NCBI GenBank assembly: GCA_964476515.1
Contig: CAYZAY010000023.1
Location: 1 to 31,992, forward strand
Origin: JASMHC01 sp964476515
GTDB taxonomy: Bacteria > Pseudomonadota > Alphaproteobacteria > Rhodobacterales > Rhodobacteraceae
DNA length: 31,992 bases
Direction of reading: 5' to 3'
Part shown: positions 1 through 8,242 of the stretch, piece after piece
Layout of the letters: every line of letters begins with the position of its first letter
Position numbering within the stretch: position 1 is the first letter of the stretch
The notes under the pieces: generated by a model
Database searches by the model: none
Told to the model about the DNA's origin: nothing
What the model saw: only the letters and a program-made list of their open reading frames with translations
Program-made: the position numbers and the translations under genes

Positions 1-548
1 CGAATTTGCCATCCAGCTTGAAAATGACGGCGTCTCGGTATCAGGACATTCAGGCCAGCGATATTCCGGTGAAAATTGATGATGATGGTACGAGCGCCAA
101 GATTATCACGGGGTCATTTTGGGACACCAAAGGCCCAGTCGACGGAATAGCCGCTGAACCGATGATCGTTGATGTTTCGGTTCCCCCGAACACGCGAAGA
201 ACGTTGCCGGTTGACGCCTATTCGAACGCATTTGCCTATGTTTTTGCGGGATCAGCCGACTTTCGGGATGCCTCGCAACCCGCTGGCGTTCGGGTGGAAA
301 AAGAGTTTCAGGGCGAAGAGCTGAATATCCGCGATATGAGTGGCAACCGGACGCTGGTTCGGTTTGATACGGGCGATGAGATATCGCTACGCTCAGGTCC
401 GGACGGAGTTCGATTTCTTCTGGTTGCCGGACGACCACTACAAGAGCCGGTGGCTTGGCACGGGCCGATTGTCATGAACACCAAGGACGAGTTGCGTCAG
501 GCGATCAAGGATTTGCAGAACGGGACCTTTATTCAGCCACAGCACTAG
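1..548 (+). CDS. Pirin family protein, C-terminal part (5' end outside window)
   Basis: The reading frame is open from the first bases of the window. Its first full codon is at position 3, before the TTG at 6, so the true start lies upstream. About 181 residues are visible. The opening residues (NLPSSLKMTASRYQDI) match the conserved segment of pirins that follows the N-terminal metal-binding cupin, so what remains is mainly the second cupin domain. A typical C-terminal stretch with LVAGRPLQEPVAWHGPIVMNT follows. Pirins are cupin proteins with iron-binding or quercetinase-like activities, and the role of this one cannot be told from sequence. The gene ends with TAG and converges on rnhA across about 63 bases that hold a copy of the dispersed intergenic repeat. 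Family call firm; function unknown. Confidence 0.85.
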   Translation, partial: NLPSSLKMTASRYQDIQASDIPVKIDDDGTSAKIITGSFWDTKGPVDGIAAEPMIVDVSVPPNTRRTLPVDAYSNAFAYVFAGSADFRDASQPAGVRVEKEFQGEELNIRDMSGNRTLVRFDTGDEISLRSGPDGVRFLLVAGRPLQEPVAWHGPIVMNTKDELRQAIKDLQNGTFIQPQH

Positions 549-585
549 GACAAACTGACGGAACCGGGGCGCTGCCCGGGACCCC

Positions 586-609
586 GAGGGTATTTTTGGC
601 AAGATAAAG
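586..609 (+). repeat. Dispersed intergenic element, copy A
   Basis: The sequence is GAGGGTATTTTTGG followed by CAAGATAAAG. It lies between the convergent pirin and rnhA genes and follows a GC-rich stretch (CCGGGGCGCTGCCCGG, about 564-580) that can fold into a short hairpin. It resembles three other intergenic stretches in this window (11701, 25449, 30371). The shared core is GAG-K-ATATTTTTGG plus a purine-rich AAGATGAAA tail. Confidence 0.5.
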
Positions 610-611
610 TT

Positions 612-1064
612 TCAGGGTTTGAACGGGGCCATGCCTGCGCGAGCAAGTTCGTCAGCGCGTTCGTTTTCGGGGTGACCTGCGTGGCCTTTGACCCATTCCC
701 AGACGACGGTGTGACGTGTCTGGGCTTCGTCTAACCGTTGCCACAGATCGACGTTTTTGACGGGCTTCTTATTAGACGTCTTCCAACCGTTTCGCTTCCA
801 GCCGAAAATCCAGCCAGTCACGCCGTTTTTTACGTAAGCACTGTCTGTAATCACGGTGATGTCGCTTGATCGTTCCAGAGTCTCTAAAGCACTGATTGCT
901 GCCAAAAGCTCCATCCGGTTATTGGTGGTTTCTGGTTCGCCGCCCGACAATTCGCGTTCTTTTAGAACGTCGTTGTCTTTCTTGGCCTGCAAAAGAACGC
1001 CCCATCCACCCGGACCGGGGTTTCCTGAACAGGCGCCGTCGGTGAACGCGTAAAGCTTTGTCAT
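612..1064 (-). CDS. rnhA: Ribonuclease HI
   Basis: This 150-aa protein has the full length of type 1 RNase H, which cleaves the RNA strand of RNA:DNA hybrids (R-loops, primers) in the cytoplasm. The catalytic carboxylates are all present: D9 in FTDGACSGNPGPGGWG, E52 in NNRMELLAAI, D74 in VITDSAYV and D138 in ENERADELAR. The flexible-loop histidine region KGHAGHPEN (126-134) is also there, as is the GWKTSNKKPVKN basic stretch typical of bacterial enzymes. The ATG at 1064 overlaps the stop codon of the upstream GST gene by four bases (ATGA), so the two are translationally coupled. It is probably the last gene of ispH-GST-rnhA. Confidence 0.97.
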   Translation of the reverse strand: MTKLYAFTDGACSGNPGPGGWGVLLQAKKDNDVLKERELSGGEPETTNNRMELLAAISALETLERSSDITVITDSAYVKNGVTGWIFGWKRNGWKTSNKKPVKNVDLWQRLDEAQTRHTVVWEWVKGHAGHPENERADELARAGMAPFKP

Positions 1065-1672
1065 GGGGCGTGGTCCAGTGAAACGAAATGGGGAAGATCT
1101 GCCATGCGGTCACACCAAGCAGTAATTGCTGGGAATGCAGACATGTCAAAACCACCACGCGTTCCCGAAGAATGGGTGTAGCCATAGACCGAGATGTCCG
1201 CGATTGTGGGCGCGTCGCCGACAAGCCAGCTGTGTTCTTTTAGATGTGCTTCCAGTAGCCCAAACAGAGCGGTTCCAGCCTCTAGAAGCTCGGACATACG
1301 TTCGGGCGTCGCTTGATCTGCAAGGTGAGGGTAGCTGTTCAAAGATGCTCTGACGGCAATGACCGGCTCCATTCTGTTTTGCTCAAAGAACATCCATTCC
1401 AGAATGCCAGCCCGCTGCAATTTATCTTCTGGCAAAAGGGATGTTCCATCTGCCAGAAACCAGAGGATCGCGCCGGATTCTGCGAGGACATTGCCGTCTT
1501 CCAAGTGAAGTGCTGGCAGTTTGCCCAAAGGAAGTTTGCCGTCGGTTTTCGCTTGCTCCAGAGCATCCGAATTGACTTCGCAGGCGACGTGATCGTAGGC
1601 GATGCCTAGAAGCGACATCAAAAGACGGACTTTGTAGCTATTGCCCGAACTGGGCATTGAAAAGAGTTTCAC
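1061..1672 (-). CDS. Glutathione S-transferase family protein
   Basis: The protein is a soluble 203-aa GST. It has an N-terminal thioredoxin-like domain (about 1-77; active-site loop SMPSSGNS at 5-12, cis-proline motif KLPAL at 51-55, glutathione-contacting ESGAI at 65-69) and an all-helical C-terminal domain (about 85-203, with APTIADISVYGYTH). It probably conjugates or reduces with glutathione; the substrate is unknown. The start is taken as GTG 1670-1672 because AGGAG sits 7 bases upstream and the protein then begins directly at the beta strand (VKLFSMPSS). The frame could open at TTG 1703-1705, but that adds 11 unlikely residues and has no ribosome site. It is 74 bases downstream of ispH and overlaps rnhA. 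Confidence 0.9.
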   Translation of the reverse strand: MKLFSMPSSGNSYKVRLLMSLLGIAYDHVACEVNSDALEQAKTDGKLPLGKLPALHLEDGNVLAESGAILWFLADGTSLLPEDKLQRAGILEWMFFEQNRMEPVIAVRASLNSYPHLADQATPERMSELLEAGTALFGLLEAHLKEHSWLVGDAPTIADISVYGYTHSSGTRGGFDMSAFPAITAWCDRMADLPHFVSLDHAP

Positions 1673-1746
1673 GTCGACGCTCCTGACGTTGTCGCATGGG
1701 ACCAAATTTTGGTTTGTCCAGTCGGACTTGGCTTTAGTTTTTCGGC

Positions 1747-2700
1747 TCAGTTCGCTTGCCTAAGGATCCGCGGGACTTTGAATTCGATGCTTTCTTCTGC
1801 GGTTTCGACGACTTCGACGCTTACGTCAAACCTGTCGCGAAAAGCGTCGATCACTTCGTTCACCAAAACTTCGGGTGCAGATGCACCGGCGGTTATGCCG
1901 ATTTGTGAGATGTCGCCAAGTGCGCGCCAGTCAATATCATTTGCGCGTTGGACAAGTTGTGAATAGCCGCACCCGGCCTTGCGCCCGACCTCGACCAAGC
2001 GTCGCGAGTTTGAAGAATTGGGGGCCCCTACGACCAGCATCGCGGGCACATTGGCGGCCATAGCCTTGACCGCTGCCTGACGGTTGGTGGTGGCGTAGCA
2101 GATGTCTTCTTTGTGGGGACCTTTGATCATAGGGAACCGGTTGTGAAGTGCTGCAATGATGTCCTTGGTGTCATCAACCGAAAGCGTTGTCTGTGTGACA
2201 AATGCCAGATTTTCCGGATCTAGAACGTCTAATATTACTACGTCATCCGGCGTTTCGACCAACAACACTTTGCCGTCAGGAAGCTGGCCCATGGTGCCAA
2301 TGGTTTCGGGGTGGCCTTCGTGACCGATCATAATGACTTGCAGCCCGTTTTCAGAATGACGCGTCGCTTCGATATGAACCTTGCTAACCAACGGGCAGGT
2401 TGCATCGACATAGACCATGTCACGACGTGCGGCTTCTGCGGGGATGGTTTTTGGCACACCATGGGCGGAAAAAATGACAGGTCGGTCATCGGGGCATTGA
2501 TCCAGTTCATCGACAAAAATCGCCCCTTTGCTGCGAAGCCCTTCGACAACAAATTTGTTATGTACGATTTCGTGGCGCACATAGACGGGAGCCCCCCATT
2601 TCTCTAAGGCCATTTCCACAATTTTGATGGCGCGATCGACGCCTGCGCAAAATCCACGAGGCGCAGCAAGGTATAGGGTCAGTGGGGGCTTTTCGGTCAT
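1747..2700 (-). CDS. ispH: 4-hydroxy-3-methylbut-2-enyl diphosphate reductase
   Basis: IspH (LytB) catalyses the last step of the MEP isoprenoid pathway, reducing HMBPP to IPP and DMAPP with a 4Fe-4S cluster. At 317 aa it has normal length. The three cluster cysteines are C18 (APRGFCAGVDRAI), C102 (VDATCPLVSKVH) and C201 (EDICYATTNRQ). Substrate-site residues are H47 (EIVHNK), H80 (SAHGVP), and H130/E132 (GHEGHPE). The ATG at 2700 gives the expected N-terminus. It begins a leftward set with the GST and rnhA. About 126 bases with a strong hairpin separate it from the NYN gene upstream. Confidence 0.98.
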   Translation of the reverse strand: MTEKPPLTLYLAAPRGFCAGVDRAIKIVEMALEKWGAPVYVRHEIVHNKFVVEGLRSKGAIFVDELDQCPDDRPVIFSAHGVPKTIPAEAARRDMVYVDATCPLVSKVHIEATRHSENGLQVIMIGHEGHPETIGTMGQLPDGKVLLVETPDDVVILDVLDPENLAFVTQTTLSVDDTKDIIAALHNRFPMIKGPHKEDICYATTNRQAAVKAMAANVPAMLVVGAPNSSNSRRLVEVGRKAGCGYSQLVQRANDIDWRALGDISQIGITAGASAPEVLVNEVIDAFRDRFDVSVEVVETAEESIEFKVPRILRQAN

Positions 2701-2773
2701 GCCGTTCTCCAGTTATGGGAACTAGATATGTCACCTGTATTTGCCTGTAAATGAGCGATGCCCAAAAGAATCA

Positions 2774-2814
2774 GGGCCGCGTAACAGTTAAGTTTACGCG
2801 GCCCCGTTTTTTTT
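2774..2814 (+). terminator. Rho-independent terminator, asymmetric
   Basis: An 11-bp perfect stem, GGGCCGCGTAA (2774-2784) with TTACGCGGCCC (2794-2804), has a 9-base loop and is followed on the + strand by CG and eight T (2807-2814). Read on the minus strand, where the NYN gene ends at 2827, the same stem is followed only by TGATTCTTTT. It can probably serve the NYN gene, but its strong T tract faces rightward transcripts, which would be antisense to ispH. Confidence 0.8.
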
Positions 2815-2826
2815 GAGTAGGTGCGT

Positions 2827-3390
2827 TTAGCTGTCGAAATCGGGCTTTTCGAGCGGCATTTCGCGTGGGGGGCGACCCACGACGTCACGAAGTTCTTCAA
2901 GCTCGATGAAGTTGTCCGCTTGGCGGCGTAGATCGTCTGCGATCATTGGTGGCTGGCTGCGGATTGTCGAAACAACTGAAACCCGAACACCCTGTCGTTG
3001 AAGACTTTCGACCAGTGGCCGGAAGTCACCGTCGCCAGAGAACAAGACAATGTGATCAACATGAGGGGCAAGCTCCATCGCGTTGACGGCAAGCTCGATG
3101 TCCATGTTGCCTTTGACTTTGCGACGCCCTTGGGAATCCGTGTATTCCTTGGCGGGCTTAGTCACCATGTTGAAGCCGTTGTAATTCAGCCAATCCACGA
3201 GTGGGCGGATAGGTGAATAATCATCGTTTTCAAGCAAAGCGGTATAGTAGAACGCACGTAGCAGTTTTCCTCGACGCATAAACTCTTGACGCAAGAGCTT
3301 GTAGTCTATGTCAAATTCGAGTGCTTTGGCGGCTGCGTACAGATTCGATCCGTCAATGAACAGCGCAAGCCGTTCGTCTTTATAAAACAT
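2827..3390 (-). CDS. NYN domain protein, LabA/DUF88-like
   Basis: This 187-aa protein is an NYN (PIN-like) nuclease-fold protein of the LabA/DUF88 family. The acidic residues expected at the metal site are visible: D13 in LFIDGSNLY, D97 in KGNMDIELAVNAM, and D120/D122 in LFSGDGDFRPLV. It then continues into the GVRVSVVS strand. Family members are suspected RNases, but few have a known substrate. The ATG at 3390 has AAAGGGA six bases upstream. It is divergent from folK (116 bases between starts) and followed by a hairpin terminator. Family call is firm; the role is not known. Confidence 0.9.
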   Translation of the reverse strand: MFYKDERLALFIDGSNLYAAAKALEFDIDYKLLRQEFMRRGKLLRAFYYTALLENDDYSPIRPLVDWLNYNGFNMVTKPAKEYTDSQGRRKVKGNMDIELAVNAMELAPHVDHIVLFSGDGDFRPLVESLQRQGVRVSVVSTIRSQPPMIADDLRRQADNFIELEELRDVVGRPPREMPLEKPDFDS

Positions 3391-3506
3391 AAAGTATCCC
3401 TTTCAACATAAAGGTCCGTCTTTCCAAGTGAGTGAGTGGTGATCAGAAAGACGAAACATGTATAGGATAGTAAACTATTTTCGTCTGACAAGACTGGGTG
3501 AATTGG

Positions 3507-4088
3507 ATGAGCCAAAAAAAACATGCGAAAAAAAGAATTTTTTGTGTCGCGTACGGTGGAAACGTTGAAACCACCTATGGGCCACCAAGAATTACGATGG
3601 AAATGGCGTTAGACCGACTTTGGCATGGTCCAATCCGAATCACCGCCCAGAGTCGGATTTTCGACACTCCGGCGTTTCCCGAAGGATCCGGACCCAATTT
3701 TGTTAACGGAGTGGTGAAAATAGAGTCGTCTCTGGAGCCTGAGCAACTTTTAGAGGTGCTTCACGGCATTGAAAGCGACTTTGGACGCGAGAGGAAGTCG
3801 CGCTGGGGTGCACGGACGCTGGACCTTGATATTCTCTTTTGTCAGGACGAAATCGCTCCAAATCTGGCGATTTGGCAGGAATGGCACGACTTGCCCGCCG
3901 AAAAGCAGAGCGCTGAAGCGCCCGATCAATTGATATTGCCGCATCCAAGGCTTCAGGACCGCGCCTTTGTTCTGGTGCCTTTGGCAGACGTCGCACCTGA
4001 CTGGAATCATCCGGTGTTGCAGAAGTCCGTGGAAGAAATGCTTGGGGAACTCCCAGATTATCTGAAAAATGAGGTGAAACCTCTTTAA
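3507..4088 (+). CDS. folK: 2-amino-4-hydroxy-6-hydroxymethyldihydropteridine pyrophosphokinase
   Basis: HPPK transfers pyrophosphate from ATP to 6-hydroxymethyl-7,8-dihydropterin in folate synthesis. The 193-aa protein carries the signature ERKSRWGARTLDLDIL, with magnesium-binding D106 and D108, and the C-terminal LPHPRLQDRAFVLVPLADVAP block. The first strand reads CVAYGGN where many homologues have ALGSN. The frame opens at GTG 3498, but ATG 3507 is preferred because the first conserved strand follows soon after. The ribosome site is weak for either start. folB and folP are not adjacent. The gene heads the rightward folK-rpoZ-rsh run. Confidence 0.93.
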   Translation: MSQKKHAKKRIFCVAYGGNVETTYGPPRITMEMALDRLWHGPIRITAQSRIFDTPAFPEGSGPNFVNGVVKIESSLEPEQLLEVLHGIESDFGRERKSRWGARTLDLDILFCQDEIAPNLAIWQEWHDLPAEKQSAEAPDQLILPHPRLQDRAFVLVPLADVAPDWNHPVLQKSVEEMLGELPDYLKNEVKPL

Positions 4089-4163
4089 AACCCGCCTTGT
4101 CATTGCCTAATCGCTGGATTAGAAGACGGCTTTCCACAAGACCTCTTAGGATTGGAGTGCTTC

Positions 4164-4517
4164 ATGGCCCGCGTGACCGTAGAAGATTGCGTAGACAAGG
4201 TTCAAAACCGGTTTGATCTGGTGATGCTCGCCGCACATCGTGCGCGCGAAATTTCGGCTGGTTCGCCGATCACCGTTGACCGTGACAACGACAAAAACCC
4301 TGTCGTTAGCCTGCGCGAAATCGCTGACGAAACTCAGTCGGCAGAAGACCTTCGCGAGCGTCTGATCGAGTCTAACCAGACCCAGATCGAGGTTGATGAG
4401 CCGGAAGAAGATTCCATGGCGCTTCTTATGGGTGCAGAATCTGACACTCCTGCAGAAGATGACATGTCCGAAGAAAAGCTTCTGCGCGCACTGATGGACG
4501 CTCAGCGCCCACGTTAA
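4164..4517 (+). CDS. rpoZ: DNA-directed RNA polymerase omega subunit
   Basis: This 117-aa protein begins MARVTVEDCVDKVQNRFDLVMLAA, the standard omega start. It continues with HRAREISAGSP and the NPVVSLREIADE segment, then a long acidic tail (EEDSMALLMG to the end) typical of alphaproteobacteria. Omega helps assemble the beta-prime subunit and, in some bacteria, forms part of a ppGpp-binding site. ATG 4164 is chosen because GGAG lies six bases upstream; an in-frame TTG at 4152 overlaps that ribosome site. A small hairpin (CTAATC-GCTG-GATTAG, 4107-4122) sits in the folK-rpoZ spacer. The ppGpp synthetase gene follows after 33 bases. Confidence 0.97.
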   Translation: MARVTVEDCVDKVQNRFDLVMLAAHRAREISAGSPITVDRDNDKNPVVSLREIADETQSAEDLRERLIESNQTQIEVDEPEEDSMALLMGAESDTPAEDDMSEEKLLRALMDAQRPR

Positions 4518-4550
4518 TAACGTGGCCCGGCCAAAGGGGTCTTCAAACGC

Positions 4551-6683
4551 ATGATTGCCGTTGATGATCTGATCGCGCTGGTTCGGAATTATAACCCCAA
4601 GACGAACGATAAGCTCATTCGTGAGGCCTATGAATTTGGCCTTACGATGCATGACGGCCAATTCCGTCATTCCGGAGAGCCGTATTTTTCGCATCCCGTA
4701 GCTGTGGCCGCGTTGCTGACCGAGCAGCAATTGGACGATGCCACAATCATTACAGCCCTGCTGCATGACACGATCGAGGACACCCGCGCGTCGTATTCGA
4801 TTGTGAAGGAAAAGTTCGGCACAGAAGTTGCTGATCTTGTCGACGGCGTCACGAAGCTTACCAATCTTCAGCTATCTTCAAGCGAAACCAAACAGGCCGA
4901 AAATTTTCGCAAGCTGTTTATGGCGATGTCCAAGGATCTGCGTGTGATCCTTGTTAAGCTTGCAGACCGCTTTCACAACATGCGCACCATCAAAGCGATG
5001 CGGACCGAAAAGCAGGGCCAAAAAGCGCGTGAAACGATGGACATTTTCGCGCCGCTTGCTGGTCGTATGGGCATGCAATCCATGCGCGAAGACCTTGAGG
5101 ATATGGCCTTTAAGGTTCTAAATCCTGAAGCGCGTGCTTCGATTATGCGTCGCTTTGTGACGATGCAAAAAGAATCTGGCGACGTCATTCAAAAGATTAC
5201 CGGCGATATGCGTCACGAACTGGACAAGGCTGGCATCGTCGCAGACGTTCTAGGGCGCGCGAAAAAACCCTACTCGGTTTGGCGCAAAATGCAGGAAAAA
5301 GAGATCCCTTTTTCGCGGTTGTCAGACATCTACGGTTTCCGGGTTATTACCCAGTCTGAAGAAGACTGTTATCGTGCGCTGGGTGCAATTCACCAAAGAT
5401 GGCGCGCCGTTCCTGGTCGGTTCAAAGACTACATCAGCCAGCCGAAATCCAACGGCTATCGTTCGATCCACACAACGGTTTCCGGTCGTGATGGTAAACG
5501 GGTCGAGGTTCAGATCCGGACCCGCCAAATGCACGATGTTGCCGAAACCGGCGTTGCGGCGCATTGGTCTTATCGCGACGGTGTTCGTTCGGCCAACCCC
5601 TTTGCTGTTGATCCCGCCAAGTGGATCAGCACGGTCGCAGAAGGCTTTGGCGAAGACGACGATCACGGCGAATTTCTTGAAGCGGTAAAGCTGGAAATGT
5701 TTCAGGACCAACGGTTCTGCTTCACACCAAAGGGCGATGTGATCAAGCTGCCGCGCGGTGCAACGCCTATCGACTTTGCCTACGCCATTCACACCCGTAT
5801 CGGTAACGCTGTTGTTGGTGCAAAAGTTGACGGGCTTCGGGTTCCGCTTTGGAGCCGTTTGAAAAATGGTCAGTCAGTGGACATCATCACGGCCGAAGGG
5901 CAACGCCCTCAGGCGACATGGTTGGATATTGCCGTTACCGGTCGCGCCAAGTCTGCGATCCGTCGGGCCCTTCGTGCAGAAGATCGTGAACGGTTTGTTA
6001 AACTGGGTCATGCGCTGGCGCGGGCTGCTTTTGAACATGTCGGCAAAAAAGCTACAGAAAAGGCTTTGGAAACAGCCGCTTCCAAACTGCGGATTGAAGA
6101 CCGCGACGAGCTGCTGGCGAGATTGGGCAGCGCAGAGCTTCAAGCTGGCGAGGTTGTTCGTGCCCTCTATCCAGAGTTGGAAAAGAACTCTGACAAACCA
6201 GACGTCGATGCAAAGCGCGCCGTAATTGGCCTATCCGACGGTCAAAGCTTTGTGCGTGCAAAATGCTGTCAGCCTGTTCCAGGGGAACGCATTGTTGGTA
6301 TTACTCAGCGCGGTCGCGGTGTCGTGGTTCACGCGATTGAATGCGATGTGTTGGCGGACTATATTTCTGACAGTAGCCGCTGGGTTGATCTTCATTGGCA
6401 TTCTGGCCAACACGCATCTGTTCATAACGTGACGCTGGAAATGACGATCAGTAATGATGCCGGCGTGTTGGGGCGGATTTGTTCGTTGATAGGCGAGCAA
6501 AAGGCAAATATTGCAGATTTGAATTTTAGTGACAGAAAGCCTGATTTCTTCCGGTTGACGGTCGATGTAGAACTAAGTGACGCTGAACATCTTCATCGGG
6601 TTATGACTGCCCTAGAAGCCGAAAGCGACGTCGCAGAAATTTGCCGCATAAGCGACCCAGAGCGAGAGCGGGCGCAGAATTGA
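4551..6683 (+). CDS. rsh: Bifunctional (p)ppGpp synthetase/hydrolase (Rsh)
   Basis: This 710-aa RelA/SpoT-homologue protein has the usual four parts. The N-terminal HD hydrolase domain includes SHPVAVAALL and LLHDTIEDT, with H72-D73. The synthetase domain has RFKDYISQPKSNGYRSIH and EVQIRTRQMH. A TGS domain follows (FTPKGDVIKLPRGATPIDFAY), and a C-terminal ACT domain begins near LEMTISNDAGVLGRIC. Both catalytic signatures look intact, so it should both make and degrade the alarmone, as the single Rsh of most alphaproteobacteria does. It lies 33 bases after rpoZ, an arrangement also seen in E. coli (rpoZ-spoT). AAGGGG upstream of the ATG is more distant than ideal. Confidence 0.97.
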   Translation: MIAVDDLIALVRNYNPKTNDKLIREAYEFGLTMHDGQFRHSGEPYFSHPVAVAALLTEQQLDDATIITALLHDTIEDTRASYSIVKEKFGTEVADLVDGVTKLTNLQLSSSETKQAENFRKLFMAMSKDLRVILVKLADRFHNMRTIKAMRTEKQGQKARETMDIFAPLAGRMGMQSMREDLEDMAFKVLNPEARASIMRRFVTMQKESGDVIQKITGDMRHELDKAGIVADVLGRAKKPYSVWRKMQEKEIPFSRLSDIYGFRVITQSEEDCYRALGAIHQRWRAVPGRFKDYISQPKSNGYRSIHTTVSGRDGKRVEVQIRTRQMHDVAETGVAAHWSYRDGVRSANPFAVDPAKWISTVAEGFGEDDDHGEFLEAVKLEMFQDQRFCFTPKGDVIKLPRGATPIDFAYAIHTRIGNAVVGAKVDGLRVPLWSRLKNGQSVDIITAEGQRPQATWLDIAVTGRAKSAIRRALRAEDRERFVKLGHALARAAFEHVGKKATEKALETAASKLRIEDRDELLARLGSAELQAGEVVRALYPELEKNSDKPDVDAKRAVIGLSDGQSFVRAKCCQPVPGERIVGITQRGRGVVVHAIECDVLADYISDSSRWVDLHWHSGQHASVHNVTLEMTISNDAGVLGRICSLIGEQKANIADLNFSDRKPDFFRLTVDVELSDAEHLHRVMTALEAESDVAEICRISDPERERAQN

Positions 6684-6732
6684 TCGTAGTTGCGCGTTAA
6701 TCGCGTTTACTGCACATAAGGAATTGCATAGC

Positions 6733-7389
6733 GTGGTCTTTAAACGGCGCGAGAAAAGATCTTACGGTCAGATTTTTCTCCGGATATTATATCCACGGGG
6801 GGGATGGTCGCGTGCAGTCCAATATGTTCGTCACCGCCTAAAACGTCTTCCAGATTCCCCTGAACGCATCGCGCGCGGAATATTTGCTGGTGTTGCGGCT
6901 ACATTTACACCTTTGTACGGGCTTCACTTTGTCATTGCGTTTGTCATCGCGAAACTCATGCGCGGCAATGTCTTTGCCGCCCTTATGGCGACGTTTTTTG
7001 GAAATCCGTTAACGTATTTCCCAATTGCACTGGTTTCGCTTCGCACTGGGTACTGGTTGACTGACCAAGAACAATTCGACGAAAGCCGTCATGGCGTAAT
7101 GGATTCCTTCGTGCGTGCCAGTGACGACTTGTGGGATAATTTCAAGGCGATCTTTACACCAAAGGAAGCGGACTGGAGCCGTCTCTTCGATTTCTTTGAT
7201 GAGGTGTTTTACCCGTTCCTGATCGGTGGGATTGTGCCAGGCGTCGTTGCCGGACTGATTGCCTATTATATGTCGGTCCCTGTGATCCGTGCCTACCAGA
7301 AGCGCCGCACAGCCAAGGTGAAAGCCAAGCTTGATGCTTTGCGCAAAAAAGCGCGTCTGAAGGCTGGCGCTGCGAAGAAATCCGATTAG
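6733..7389 (+). CDS. DUF2062 domain membrane protein
   Basis: This 218-aa protein matches the DUF2062 family. Its N-terminus is basic (VFKRREKRSYG). A conserved segment with YPRGGWSRA and the hydrophobic stretch about 46-103 (ARGIFAGVAATFTPLYGLHF, GNPLTYFP) follow. A soluble part and a last membrane segment near 158-184 come next, then a lysine-rich C-terminus. Function is unknown. The start is set at GTG 6733 because AAGGAA (6718-6723) lies nine bases before it, whereas the earlier in-frame TTG at 6724 directly abuts that ribosome site. It sits between rsh and pdxJ, a frequent position for this family in Rhodobacterales. Confidence 0.88.
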   Translation: MVFKRREKRSYGQIFLRILYPRGGWSRAVQYVRHRLKRLPDSPERIARGIFAGVAATFTPLYGLHFVIAFVIAKLMRGNVFAALMATFFGNPLTYFPIALVSLRTGYWLTDQEQFDESRHGVMDSFVRASDDLWDNFKAIFTPKEADWSRLFDFFDEVFYPFLIGGIVPGVVAGLIAYYMSVPVIRAYQKRRTAKVKAKLDALRKKARLKAGAAKKSD

Positions 7390-7421
7390 TCTGACGGTAA
7401 GTTTTGATGGTGGAATCTAAA

Positions 7422-8168
7422 ATGACAAATGACCTTCGTCTTGGCGTAAACATTGATCACGTTGCCACTGTGCGCAATGCACGTGGTACGGATTATCCTG
7501 ATCCCGTGCGCGCCGCTAAATTGGCTGAACAGGCGGGCGCGGATGGCATCACCGCCCACCTGCGCGAAGATCGCCGCCACATTCGAGACGCAGATATCGA
7601 AGCGTTGATGGACAACCTGTCTATTCCGTTGAACTTCGAAATGGCTGCGACCGATGAAATGCAGGCGATTGCGCTGAAGCACAAACCGCACGCTGTATGC
7701 ATCGTTCCCGAGCGTCGCGAAGAGCTGACAACCGAAGGCGGTTTGGACGTTTATCGAGCGCAAAATAAGCTGGTCGAATACATCGAACCCCTTCGCGATG
7801 TTGGGTGCCGGGTGTCTTTGTTCATTGGCCCTGACGAAGCTCAGGTCGAGGCGTCAGCACGGGTGGGGGCCGCCGTCGTGGAACTGCATTCAGGCGCATA
7901 TTGTGACCTGTTCCATGAGGGCAAGCACGAGGAATCTGCAGCCGAGTTGGAACGCATTACCAACATGGCCACATACGCGCATTCGTTGGGTTTAGAGGTC
8001 CATATCGGTCATGGAATTACCTACGATACCGTCAAACCGCTTGCCGCGTTGCCCGAAGCGAAGGAACTGAATATCGGCCATTTCCTAATAGGAGAGTCGA
8101 TGTTCGTGGGGCTTGAGCCAGCAATTGCCGAAATGCGTCGTTTGATGAACGAAGCCCGCGAAGGGTAG
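7422..8168 (+). CDS. pdxJ: Pyridoxine 5'-phosphate synthase
   Basis: PdxJ condenses 1-deoxyxylulose 5-phosphate with 3-amino-2-oxopropyl phosphate to give pyridoxine 5'-phosphate in the DXP-dependent B6 pathway. The 248-aa TIM-barrel protein shows RLGVNIDHVATVRNARG at the start, DGITAHLREDRRHI with H46, NFEMA with E73, and the late VHIGHGI and IGHFLIGES segments. ATG 7422 puts the conserved strand at residue 6, the usual place, with GGTGG upstream. ATG 7407 (five more residues) and TTG 7404 are possible alternatives. The downstream neighbours are a small ORF and acpS; pdxJ-acpS adjacency is widespread in proteobacteria. Confidence 0.96.
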   Translation: MTNDLRLGVNIDHVATVRNARGTDYPDPVRAAKLAEQAGADGITAHLREDRRHIRDADIEALMDNLSIPLNFEMAATDEMQAIALKHKPHAVCIVPERREELTTEGGLDVYRAQNKLVEYIEPLRDVGCRVSLFIGPDEAQVEASARVGAAVVELHSGAYCDLFHEGKHEESAAELERITNMATYAHSLGLEVHIGHGITYDTVKPLAALPEAKELNIGHFLIGESMFVGLEPAIAEMRRLMNEAREG

Positions 8169-8242
8169 ATCCCGGCAATTATCCTTCTTGTTTGGGCTTC
8201 TAGGCGGTGTGATAGTGCAATGACACGTCCACGGAGGGCCCT

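Noticed and set aside
4146..4766. 206-aa reverse frame across rpoZ and the start of rsh
   Set aside because: It is antisense to two firmly identified genes and its translation has no recognisable domain; open only because of codon bias.
5322..5792. 156-aa reverse frame within rsh
   Set aside because: Antisense to the conserved synthetase domain; shadow frame.
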